Shown here piece after piece: positions 25,566-33,136 of a stretch of 64,000 nucleotides of DNA. The stretch is taken from the NCBI GenBank assembly GCA_023623175.1, contig JAMNXU010000007.1, positions 1 through 64,000 on the forward strand, in the 5' to 3' direction. The DNA is from Bacillota bacterium (GTDB lineage Bacteria; Bacillota; Clostridia; Acetivibrionales; JAMNXU01). The position numbers were made by a program, and so were the translations under genes. The notes under the pieces were generated by a model, which was given only the letters and a program-made list of their open reading frames with translations, had not been told where the DNA came from and did no database searches. Position 1 is the stretch's first letter. Each line of letters begins with the position of its first letter.

Positions 25566-26972
25566 GTGGGCAGGATAGAATGTTCCTATATCATGCCTCA
25601 TCCGCCGATCATTGTTCCCGAAATTGGAAGGGGAGAGGAGAAGGGCGCTTCGGAGACTATCAGGGCCATGCAAAGGGCGGCTGATGAAATTGCCCGGCTC
25701 AGGCCGGATACCATTATTATTACTACTCCCCACGGGCCTGTTTTCCGGGATTATATTTACATTTCCACGTCCGGCAGCCTTTCAGGGAACTTTTCCATGT
25801 TCAGGGCGCCCGGAGTCAGTTTCGAATTTGAAAACAACATGGAATTAACTCAACTTATAATTGAAAAAGCTGCCGCCATGGGCATTCCCTGCGGTGGGCT
25901 GGAAAAGGCTGTCGCCAAAAGGCTTGGCGTTTCCCAGGGCCTGGATCACGGCGCGCTGGTGCCGCTGTATTTTATTGTGGAAAAATACCGCGGATTTAAG
26001 CTCGTTCATATTGCCACATCCTTTCTGCCCGTGACGGATCTTTACCGGTTCGGCATGGCTATTGAACAGGCGGTGGAAAAAACCGACGAAAGTGTGGTAT
26101 TCATAGCGAGCGGAGACCTTTCTCATCGTCTGGAGGAAGACGGACCCTACGGATTCAGCAAAAAAGGCGTCCAGTTTGACAAATTGCTTATTGAAAGCGT
26201 AAGGGCAGGGGATGTTGAGCGGATCCTGGAATTTGACGAAGGTTTTTGCGAAGAAGCCGCTGAATGCGGCCGGCGATCTTTTATAATAATGTTCGGAGCC
26301 TATGAGGGCTTTGAGATTGAGACGGAAGTCTATTCCCATGAAGGGCCTTTTGGAGTCGGCTACGCCATCGCTAGAATCAATCGCGGCAAACCGTCAGGAT
26401 CCAGCGTCATTGAAAGCTTCCATGAAAAAAGGAAAAAGCGCCTGTCCGATATCCGCGAACAAGAGGACCCTTATGTGAAGCTGGCCCGGGCATCCCTTGA
26501 GCATTATGTCAGGCATGGAAAAATACTGCCTGTGCCCGACAATCTGCCTCGGGAGATGCTCGAAAACAGGGCGGGTGTTTTTGTTTCGATAAAAAAATAC
26601 GGCATGCTGCGGGGCTGCATAGGGACCACCGAACCTACGAAGGACAATATTGCACAGGAAATAATCCATAACGCAATAAGTTCCGGGACCCGCGACCCGA
26701 GGTTTGATCCCGTGGAAGAGTGGGAACTTGGAGACCTCGTTTATTCAGTCGATGTACTTTCTGAACCGGAGCCGATCAAGTCAATCGATGAGCTGGATGT
26801 TGTAAGATACGGTGTTATTGTTAAAAAAGGCTGGAGAACGGGATTGCTGCTTCCGAACCTTGAAGGTGTGGACACCCCGGAAAAGCAGGTTTCCATCGCG
26901 CTTCAGAAAGCAGGGATAAGAGCCGATGAAGATTTCGAGATGCTGCGCTTTGAGGTGGTAAGGCACACATAG
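25566..26972 (+). CDS. AmmeMemoRadiSam system protein: Memo domain fused to AMMECR1 domain
   Basis: 468 residues. Residues 1-270 are the Memo/LigB-like fold related to class III extradiol dioxygenases: 'MPHPPIIVPE' (10-19), 'ITTPHGP' (H56), 'QGLDHGALVPLYF' and 'ASGDLSHRL', with the metal-type histidines. Residues 300-468 are AMMECR1 ('GVFVSIKKYGMLRGCIGT' and 'EWELGDLVYSVDVLSEPEPI'). Both families are conserved into humans (MEMO1, AMMECR1), and in bacteria they co-occur with a dedicated radical SAM enzyme, which is the next gene. The start is GTG with a GGGGAGG site. The biochemical reaction is not settled to my knowledge. Confidence 0.93.
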   Translation: MGRIECSYIMPHPPIIVPEIGRGEEKGASETIRAMQRAADEIARLRPDTIIITTPHGPVFRDYIYISTSGSLSGNFSMFRAPGVSFEFENNMELTQLIIEKAAAMGIPCGGLEKAVAKRLGVSQGLDHGALVPLYFIVEKYRGFKLVHIATSFLPVTDLYRFGMAIEQAVEKTDESVVFIASGDLSHRLEEDGPYGFSKKGVQFDKLLIESVRAGDVERILEFDEGFCEEAAECGRRSFIIMFGAYEGFEIETEVYSHEGPFGVGYAIARINRGKPSGSSVIESFHEKRKKRLSDIREQEDPYVKLARASLEHYVRHGKILPVPDNLPREMLENRAGVFVSIKKYGMLRGCIGTTEPTKDNIAQEIIHNAISSGTRDPRFDPVEEWELGDLVYSVDVLSEPEPIKSIDELDVVRYGVIVKKGWRTGLLLPNLEGVDTPEKQVSIALQKAGIRADEDFEMLRFEVVRHT

Positions 26973-26984
26973 GAGGTTAAAGAG

Positions 26985-27854
26985 GTGGAAAAGAAACTTG
27001 CGAAATATTTTAACAAATTGGAAGATTCCAGGGTGCAATGTTTTCTTTGCCCTCATCACTGCGTGATAAGGGACGGCAGCACGGGCATATGCCGTGCGCG
27101 TCAGAACATCGGGGGCGAGCTTTATACGCTCAATTACGGAGAAATAACCTCAATGGCGCTTGATCCCATTGAAAAGAAGCCTCTGTACCGCTTTTACCCC
27201 GGCAGCATGATTTTTTCCGTGGGTACTTTCGGCTGCAATTTCAAGTGTTCTTTTTGCCAAAACTGGAGCATAGCCCACGACCAGCCGGAAACTCTTTATG
27301 TCACCCCGCAGGGTCTTGTCAGCAAGGCGCTGGAACTCAAGGCCTCAGGCAACATTGGTATAGCCTACACATACAATGAGCCGTCCATCTGGTACGAATA
27401 TGTTTATGACTGCGCAAGGCTCGCCAGGGAAAAAGGGCTTTTGAACGTGCTTGTAACCAACGGCTATATTTCGCCTGAACCGCTGGAGCAGCTGCTTCCT
27501 TACACTGATGCAATGAATATTGACGTCAAGGCTTACACATTATCGTTTTACAGCAAAATATGCGGAGGAAAACTGGAAAGTGTAAATGCCACCGTCGAGA
27601 AATGCGTGAAAGCCGGGGTGCATGTTGAACTGACCACTCTCGTAATACCGGGCCTGAATGATTCCTTGGAAGAAATTGAGGAAATGTGCCGGTGGATTTC
27701 GGGATTGTCAGAGGAGATTCCGCTGCACCTTTCAAGATTCTTTCCAAATTACAGGATGCTTGACCGGCCCCCTACACCGCGAAGTACCCTTGAAAATGCA
27801 AGAAAGATTGCGCAGAAATATTTGAAGTATGTATACCTTGGAAATGTATGGTGA
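26985..27854 (+). CDS. amrS: AmmeMemoRadiSam system radical SAM enzyme
   Basis: 289 residues. The radical SAM triad CNFKCSFC is at C84, C88 and C91, then 'YNEPSIWYEYVYD', 'VTNGYISPEPL' and 'NIDVKAY'. An additional N-terminal cysteine cluster, CFLCPHHC (19-26) and C36, resembles that of pyruvate-formate-lyase-activase-like proteins. The GTG start follows AGGAGG 12 bases after the Memo-AMMECR1 stop, so the two genes form one operon. The family always travels with Memo and AMMECR1, which implies a joint pathway; the substrate is unknown. Confidence 0.93.
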   Translation: MEKKLAKYFNKLEDSRVQCFLCPHHCVIRDGSTGICRARQNIGGELYTLNYGEITSMALDPIEKKPLYRFYPGSMIFSVGTFGCNFKCSFCQNWSIAHDQPETLYVTPQGLVSKALELKASGNIGIAYTYNEPSIWYEYVYDCARLAREKGLLNVLVTNGYISPEPLEQLLPYTDAMNIDVKAYTLSFYSKICGGKLESVNATVEKCVKAGVHVELTTLVIPGLNDSLEEIEEMCRWISGLSEEIPLHLSRFFPNYRMLDRPPTPRSTLENARKIAQKYLKYVYLGNVW

Positions 27855-27903
27855 TATAAGGAAGAGAATTTGTTGCAGAATTGTTACAATCTGCGAAAAC
27901 CTG

Positions 27904-27932
27904 CTTACATCTTGCTTGAAAAAGGGTATAAT
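27904..27932 (+). promoter_or_regulatory. sigma-A promoter of the cdaA operon
   Basis: CTTACA (27904-27909), a spacer of exactly 17 bases and a perfect TATAAT (27927-27932). It lies about 120 bases upstream of cdaA and 50 bases after amrS. No operator or riboswitch fold is recognised in the leader. Confidence 0.7.
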
Positions 27933-28052
27933 TAAGGATACGTGTTAATAATTTTTTACCGATTCCGATTTAAATGATATAGATGTTGTTAATTGAACAG
28001 ACGCTTTGATGGCAGTATTGTCAAGTAGTTGTTTTACAGGGTGTGAGGTTGT

Positions 28053-28952
28053 TTGGATTTTTTTAACAATTTTAATTATTTCGGGGAGATAAATTTTAAT
28101 TTAAAAGATTTGTTATACACCATAATAGGCGACTTCAACCTGCGAAATCCCCTTGAAATAATCAGAACCGTAATTGATCTGAGCATTGTTTCCTATGTGG
28201 TTTACAAGCTCATTGTGCTCGTCAGGGAAACGAGGGCGATGCAGCTTGTCAAGGGAATCATAGTTCTTTTAATTGCGGCCCAGGTCAGCAGGTTGCTAGA
28301 GCTCAAAACTATCGCATATTTGCTTAATGCTACTTTTCAGTACATAACCTTTGCGCTTGTCGTTCTGTTTCAGCCTGAACTCAGGAGAGCCCTTGAACAG
28401 ATAGGCAGGAGCAAATTCAAGGACTTTTTCAGCTTTGATGAAGAAAGCACTACAGTTCAGATAGCCGCCACGGTGGAAGATATTGTGAAAGCTTCCACGG
28501 AACTGGCCAAAAGCTATACTGGAGCTTTAATAGTCATAGAGAGGAAAACCAGGCTGGGTGAAATCATAAACACGGGAATAAAAATTGATTCAGACATTTC
28601 CGCCGAGCTTCTCATAAATATTTTCACCCCCAACACCCCGCTGCATGACGGCGCCGTTGTCATACGCGGGAATAAAATTGCCGCTGCCGCGTGTTTCCTT
28701 CCGTTAACAGACAATCCCAATCTGAGCAAGGAACTGGGAACAAGGCACAGAGCAGCCCTTGGAATTACCGAGGTATCCGATTCGATAGCAGTTGTTGTTT
28801 CAGAAGAAACAGGCAAAATATCTTTTGCGTTAAACGGTGGACTCACGAGAAATCTTACGCCTGATACTCTCAGGAAGGCGCTGAACAAGAATTTGCTTGA
28901 GAAGGGACAGACCAACAAGAAGCTCGCCCTGTGGAAGGTGAAATCTAAATGA
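28053..28952 (+). CDS. cdaA: diadenylate cyclase CdaA
   Basis: 299 residues. Three N-terminal membrane helices (about 30-110) precede a DAC domain with the DGA motif (HDGAVVIRG) and the RHR motif (GTRHRAALG). It condenses two ATP to cyclic di-AMP at the membrane, a signal controlling potassium and osmotic balance and cell-wall homeostasis. The start is TTG after GTGAGG. The order cdaA-cdaR-glmM is the conserved Firmicute operon, and the cdaR start overlaps its stop by four bases (ATGA). Confidence 0.96.
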   Translation: MDFFNNFNYFGEINFNLKDLLYTIIGDFNLRNPLEIIRTVIDLSIVSYVVYKLIVLVRETRAMQLVKGIIVLLIAAQVSRLLELKTIAYLLNATFQYITFALVVLFQPELRRALEQIGRSKFKDFFSFDEESTTVQIAATVEDIVKASTELAKSYTGALIVIERKTRLGEIINTGIKIDSDISAELLINIFTPNTPLHDGAVVIRGNKIAAAACFLPLTDNPNLSKELGTRHRAALGITEVSDSIAVVVSEETGKISFALNGGLTRNLTPDTLRKALNKNLLEKGQTNKKLALWKVKSK

Positions 28953-30244
28953 ACAAACTCTTCCAAATACGTAAATTTTTCGCGAGAAAATTCTTCGGGA
29001 AGGACCTCAGCTTGAAGGTCCTGTCGGTTTTTTTTGCCGTTCTTTTATGGATCTATGTTGTTAATGTAAATAACCCGATTACTACGAAGGTGGTTTCTGT
29101 TCCGCTCAGGTATGTCAATGAAGATATTCTGAAGCAAAAAGGCATTTCCCTTAGAGACCGTGATTATGAAAATGTGATTGTTACTGTCAAGGGAAGGCAG
29201 CTGCAACTTCAGAACATCAGTGAAAATTCCTTTCAGCCAGCGATTCTTGACCTCGGCCAGATAGACAGCGTGGACAACAATCTTGTGCCCATAATAGGAC
29301 CCAAATATATAGGCAAAGAGAATATAGAAATCATCAGCATTTCTCCCCAGGTAAAGAAGCTCGATCTTGAGAAACTGGGTAAAAGGAATGTAAATGTGCA
29401 GGTTGTGAGAAGTGGCAGCCTGAAAGATAAATACAGGATAATTTCCGTTGAAGTCACGCCGAAAGCCATAGCGGTTGAAGGATTTGAGTCGGTAATAAAC
29501 CAGGTGGAGCAAATCCGGTGTACTGTCAAATATGAGAACCTGGACAGGGATACGACCTTCAGGAAGGTTCCGTGCACTCCATTGAACAAGCAGGGTGTAG
29601 AAATCAAGGGAGTAGTAGGTAACTTTTATGCCGATGTTACAATCAGGGTGGCAAAGGAAGTTGACGTTGTTCCCGAGGTAAAAGGAACGCCGGCTGACAA
29701 TTATATGGTCAGGGCTGTCAGCGTTACCCCTGAAAAAGTCCTGATAACGGGCAATTCCACGGTTCTTGCCGCTACCGAAAAGCTCTCCACCGAGCCCGTT
29801 GACATCAGCAAGGCCGACGAAAGCTTTTCAGTCAATAAAAACATAGTGCTTCCGCAGGGTGTGAACCTTTACAATTCTCCAGGGGAAGTCAAGGTTAATG
29901 TTGACATTGAAGCTCTCGAAGAAAAGACCATTGTTTTTACCAGCGAGGATATCGCCATTTTGAACATGAAGTCGGATAATTCCCTTGACTATTATATTAC
30001 CACGCCGAGGATTATTATCGTGGTCAGGGGCGAAAAGGAGCTTATTGACAAACTGACGCAAAGCGAACTTAATCCCAGAATTGATGTGAAAGGGCTTGAA
30101 AAAGGATTCCATACGCTTCCTCTGAGCGTTGACCTGCCCGAAGGAGTTAAACTGGACAGAAAATACAGTATAGACGTGATCATAGAGGAAAGGAACACCA
30201 TAAGGGAGACTCCCGCGCCCGAAGGAACGGATAAAACGGAATAA
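28949..30244 (+). CDS. cdaR: CdaA regulatory protein CdaR (YbbR domains)
   Basis: 431 residues. One N-terminal membrane helix (about 25-42, 'LKVLSVFFAVLLWIYVVNV') is followed by repeated YbbR domains of roughly 85 residues on the outer face, with recurring 'VSVTPEKVLITG' and 'VEVTPKAIAVEG' strands. CdaR binds and modulates CdaA in other Firmicutes. A proline- and threonine-containing tail ends the protein. The coding start overlaps the cdaA stop, giving translational coupling. Confidence 0.93.
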   Translation: MNKLFQIRKFFARKFFGKDLSLKVLSVFFAVLLWIYVVNVNNPITTKVVSVPLRYVNEDILKQKGISLRDRDYENVIVTVKGRQLQLQNISENSFQPAILDLGQIDSVDNNLVPIIGPKYIGKENIEIISISPQVKKLDLEKLGKRNVNVQVVRSGSLKDKYRIISVEVTPKAIAVEGFESVINQVEQIRCTVKYENLDRDTTFRKVPCTPLNKQGVEIKGVVGNFYADVTIRVAKEVDVVPEVKGTPADNYMVRAVSVTPEKVLITGNSTVLAATEKLSTEPVDISKADESFSVNKNIVLPQGVNLYNSPGEVKVNVDIEALEEKTIVFTSEDIAILNMKSDNSLDYYITTPRIIIVVRGEKELIDKLTQSELNPRIDVKGLEKGFHTLPLSVDLPEGVKLDRKYSIDVIIEERNTIRETPAPEGTDKTE

Positions 30245-30418
30245 GGCGGAAATAAAATCAGACAATCGATATGCTTCAGGTAAACGGTTATGAAAGCCAG
30301 ACAGGTTAATTTTCAGACAATTGCTGCACCCAAATATACTGCGCCAACATATTCTATAACCTGGCACCTTATCTGCCGCAACCAATATTTTTTGGATTTG
30401 TACATACAGGGGGTACCT

Positions 30419-31768
30419 ATGGGTAGACTTTTTGGAACTGACGGAGTAAGAGGAGTGGCAAATCTTGAATTAACAGCGGATCTCGCTTTCAAATTGGGCC
30501 AGGCCGGAGCGTGGGTCCTGGCCGCTGAAAAAAGGCGCACTCCCAGGATACTGGTCGGCACCGATACAAGAGTTTCGAAAGACATGCTCGAAGCCGCAAT
30601 GGTGGCAGGAATCTGCTCGGTCGGGGCGGTGGCGGTTTGCCTTGGCATAATACCTACGCCGGCAGTCGCCTATCTCACGAGGAAGTACGGCGCTGACGCA
30701 GGTGTCGTCATATCGGCGTCTCACAACTCATTTGAATTCAACGGCATAAAGTTTTTTGATGACAGGGGCTATAAGCTTCCCGACGCAATCGAGGACAAAA
30801 TTGAGGCAATTGCGCTCGATAATGATACCGTTTTACCAAGAACGCACGGCCACAATATCGGGTTTAAAATCGTGAATCAAAGCACCGATGAGGACTATGT
30901 CGATTTCCTCAGGGAAATTACCGACGTGGATTTTTCAGGAATGAAAATTGCTGTTGACTGCGCTAATGGGGCTGCTTACCGAGTGGCGCCCAAATTATTT
31001 TCCTCGCTCGGAGCCGAGGTATATACGTGTGCGTGCGAGCCCGACGGGAAGAATATAAACGACCGGTGCGGGTCAACCCATATCGAAAACATATCGGCTT
31101 TTGCCGTGCAATCCGGGGCAGATGTCGGCCTTGCCTTTGACGGGGACGCCGACAGGCTTATTGCCGTGGACCACACGGGGGAACCCATGGACGGGGACAA
31201 ACTGATGGCGATTATTGGCCTGCAATTGAAGAAAGAGGGCAAATTAGTCAAAAACACCATTGTAACCACGGTTATGAGCAACCTCGGGCTTGACATAATG
31301 GCTCAGGAACACGGAATTGAGCTTGTAAAAACGCGCGTCGGAGACAGGTATGTTCTTGAAAAGATGCTTGAGGAAGGATATGAGTTCGGAGGAGAAAATT
31401 CCGGCCACCTGATAAACCTCAAACATAACACAACCGGTGACGGCCTCGTCACGGCGCTTCAGCTTCTCCAGATCATGAAGAAAACCGGGAGCACGCTGAA
31501 GGAACTTGCCTCCGTAATGACTTTACTGCCCCAGGTCCTGATAAATGCCCGCGTCGACAATGACAAAAAGAAACACTACCTCGAGGACGAGGTCATTGCA
31601 GAGCAGTGCCGAAAGCTCGAGGAAGAGTTCAGGGGAGAAGGCAGGGTGCTTATCAGGCCCTCCGGCACCGAGCCTTTAATCAGGGTAATGATAGAAGGAA
31701 AAGATCCGGCGCATATTGAAGCAAGGGCAAAGGAACTGGCGTGCTTGATAGAAAAAAGGCTTGGATAG
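30419..31768 (+). CDS. glmM: phosphoglucosamine mutase GlmM
   Basis: 449 residues, the usual length. It converts glucosamine-6-phosphate to glucosamine-1-phosphate for UDP-GlcNAc and peptidoglycan synthesis. The phosphoserine loop is ISASHNSFE with S101, the metal loop is FDGDADR, and the C-terminal phosphate-binding loop is RPSGTEPLIRV. The start at 30419 follows AGGGGG and gives the conserved MGRLFGTDGVRG opening; the frame runs back to 30290 without support. It is third in the cdaA operon, after a 174-base gap, consistent with the known GlmM-CdaA link. Confidence 0.97.
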   Translation: MGRLFGTDGVRGVANLELTADLAFKLGQAGAWVLAAEKRRTPRILVGTDTRVSKDMLEAAMVAGICSVGAVAVCLGIIPTPAVAYLTRKYGADAGVVISASHNSFEFNGIKFFDDRGYKLPDAIEDKIEAIALDNDTVLPRTHGHNIGFKIVNQSTDEDYVDFLREITDVDFSGMKIAVDCANGAAYRVAPKLFSSLGAEVYTCACEPDGKNINDRCGSTHIENISAFAVQSGADVGLAFDGDADRLIAVDHTGEPMDGDKLMAIIGLQLKKEGKLVKNTIVTTVMSNLGLDIMAQEHGIELVKTRVGDRYVLEKMLEEGYEFGGENSGHLINLKHNTTGDGLVTALQLLQIMKKTGSTLKELASVMTLLPQVLINARVDNDKKKHYLEDEVIAEQCRKLEEEFRGEGRVLIRPSGTEPLIRVMIEGKDPAHIEARAKELACLIEKRLG

Positions 31769-31791
31769 GGGGACGGTTCGCCAAAATTGAG

Positions 31792-32871
31792 ATGGATACA
31801 AAGATTTACTCCTTTGATCCTGTAATAGACGAACGCTGCAGGGTTATGATACTGGGCACAATGCCAGGCGTTGAATCCTTGCGAAAACAGCAGTATTACG
31901 GGCATAAGCAAAATTCATTCTGGAAAATCGTTTATTCATTGTTTGACAGCGTTCCCGTCGAGAATTACGAAGAGCGCAAGAAATTTCTCCTTGAGCACAG
32001 GATAGCGCTGTGGGACGTGCTCAGGGCCTGCGAAAGGGAAGGAAGCTCCGATGCCAACATCAGGAACCCCGTGCCCAATGATTTTGAATACCTGTTTAAA
32101 AGGTTTACGGGCATTGAACGGGTGTATTTTAACGGCGAACCGGCGAGATTGCTGTTTAACAGGCATGTCAGGAAAAACATCCCCGTGGGTGGTTTGAAAT
32201 TTTGCACGCTGCCTTCAACAAGCCCGGCAAATACAATGAAATTTGAAGACAAGCTGATGTACTGGAAGCTGATCCGTTATCAGCTCGAAGGGCTGAACGG
32301 CAGAGAACTGCAAAGGATTGAAGCAGGCGTTGGGCCGTCATTTCATGTCACATTTGACATTAATCGGCGCGCCGCAGAATGCAAATACCGCAAGCCCGGC
32401 TGCTCTTCGCCGATAGTGATTGAAAAGGAGCTTACCGAAAATGAACTGATCGATTTTATCCATGACCTGTATGAAAGCAGGTTATTCTCCCGCAGCAGGC
32501 TGTCCGGGCGCAAAGGCTCCTTAAGTTTTGACGCTTGCCCTGCGGATACTGACGGGCGATACATAAATGTATATTTCCAGGACAGGGTATTCATAAGCTG
32601 TGGGGAAGAAATCGTCCCCGCGGCGTGGAATGCATTTTGCCGGGCAGCCGCGGAACTGTTCGGCCGGGACACGGGGACCTGGGACACGGGGACGGTTCTC
32701 TTGGGACACGGGGACGGTTCTCTTGTCCCACTTCTGACTCTTGGGACACGGGGACGGTTCTCTTGTCCCATTTCTGAATCACCTGGCACAGACGCGGATT
32801 TGAAGCATGCCCATTTGATACATGTACATTCATATAAATGCGTCGGCAATCGGGCACCGGACAGTTCGTGA
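31792..32871 (+). CDS. hypoxanthine/uracil DNA glycosylase-family protein with repeat-extended C-terminus
   Basis: 359 residues. Residues 1-165 match the DNA-deoxyinosine glycosylase branch of the uracil-DNA glycosylase superfamily: GTMPG (22-26), 'QQYYGHKQNSFWKI' (33-46) and 'LPSTSPANT' (140-148). Such enzymes remove deaminated bases. Residues 170-290 form an extra domain of unknown kind. From about residue 292 the frame runs through four copies of the dispersed 27-bp element (TGTVLLGHGDGS...), so the last 67 residues are repeat-derived and probably not native. ATG at 31792 gives the family N-terminus, but its ribosome site is weak; a GTG at 31741 overlapping glmM is the alternative. Confidence 0.82.
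   Translation: MDTKIYSFDPVIDERCRVMILGTMPGVESLRKQQYYGHKQNSFWKIVYSLFDSVPVENYEERKKFLLEHRIALWDVLRACEREGSSDANIRNPVPNDFEYLFKRFTGIERVYFNGEPARLLFNRHVRKNIPVGGLKFCTLPSTSPANTMKFEDKLMYWKLIRYQLEGLNGRELQRIEAGVGPSFHVTFDINRRAAECKYRKPGCSSPIVIEKELTENELIDFIHDLYESRLFSRSRLSGRKGSLSFDACPADTDGRYINVYFQDRVFISCGEEIVPAAWNAFCRAAAELFGRDTGTWDTGTVLLGHGDGSLVPLLTLGTRGRFSCPISESPGTDADLKHAHLIHVHSYKCVGNRAPDSS
32666..32769 (-). repeat. 27-bp element, four copies inside the DNA glycosylase frame
   Basis: On the plus strand GGGACACGGGGAC starts at 32666 (15-base partial), 32681 (22-base partial), 32703 (complete) and 32743 (complete, ends 32769). The two partial copies abut the next one as if truncated by nested insertion or slippage. 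The reading frame of the glycosylase stays open through all four. Confidence 0.9.
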
Positions 32872-32927
32872 GAGTCATGAGGGCACCTGGAAGGAGCGCA
32901 CCAGGACTCTTTAACAAGGGACAAAAG

Positions 32928-32975
32928 AGGGTGTATTCACTGGCCTGTTATGACGGCCGGTTTTGAATACACCCT
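32928..32975. terminator. large perfect hairpin between convergent genes
   Basis: AGGGTGTATTCA (32928-32939) and TGAATACACCCT (32964-32975) form a 12-bp perfect stem. The loop holds a second GGCC/GGCC stem. T-runs are weak on both sides (CTCTTTTG on the minus strand), so it may act as a bidirectional terminator or a processing site. Confidence 0.6.
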
Positions 32976-33136
32976 TAATGTTTTACATATCATTTTAAGC
33001 ACAACGAATTTTATTACTTTTATTACTTAAAGCGTGCCTTATTGTATTAAGCTTGTATTATTTTGTTAAAGCTTATGTCCTTTTAACAGTCATTTCAATC
33101 TAAGCCGGCCATCCCATTAAGCTGTCATTAATTGGT

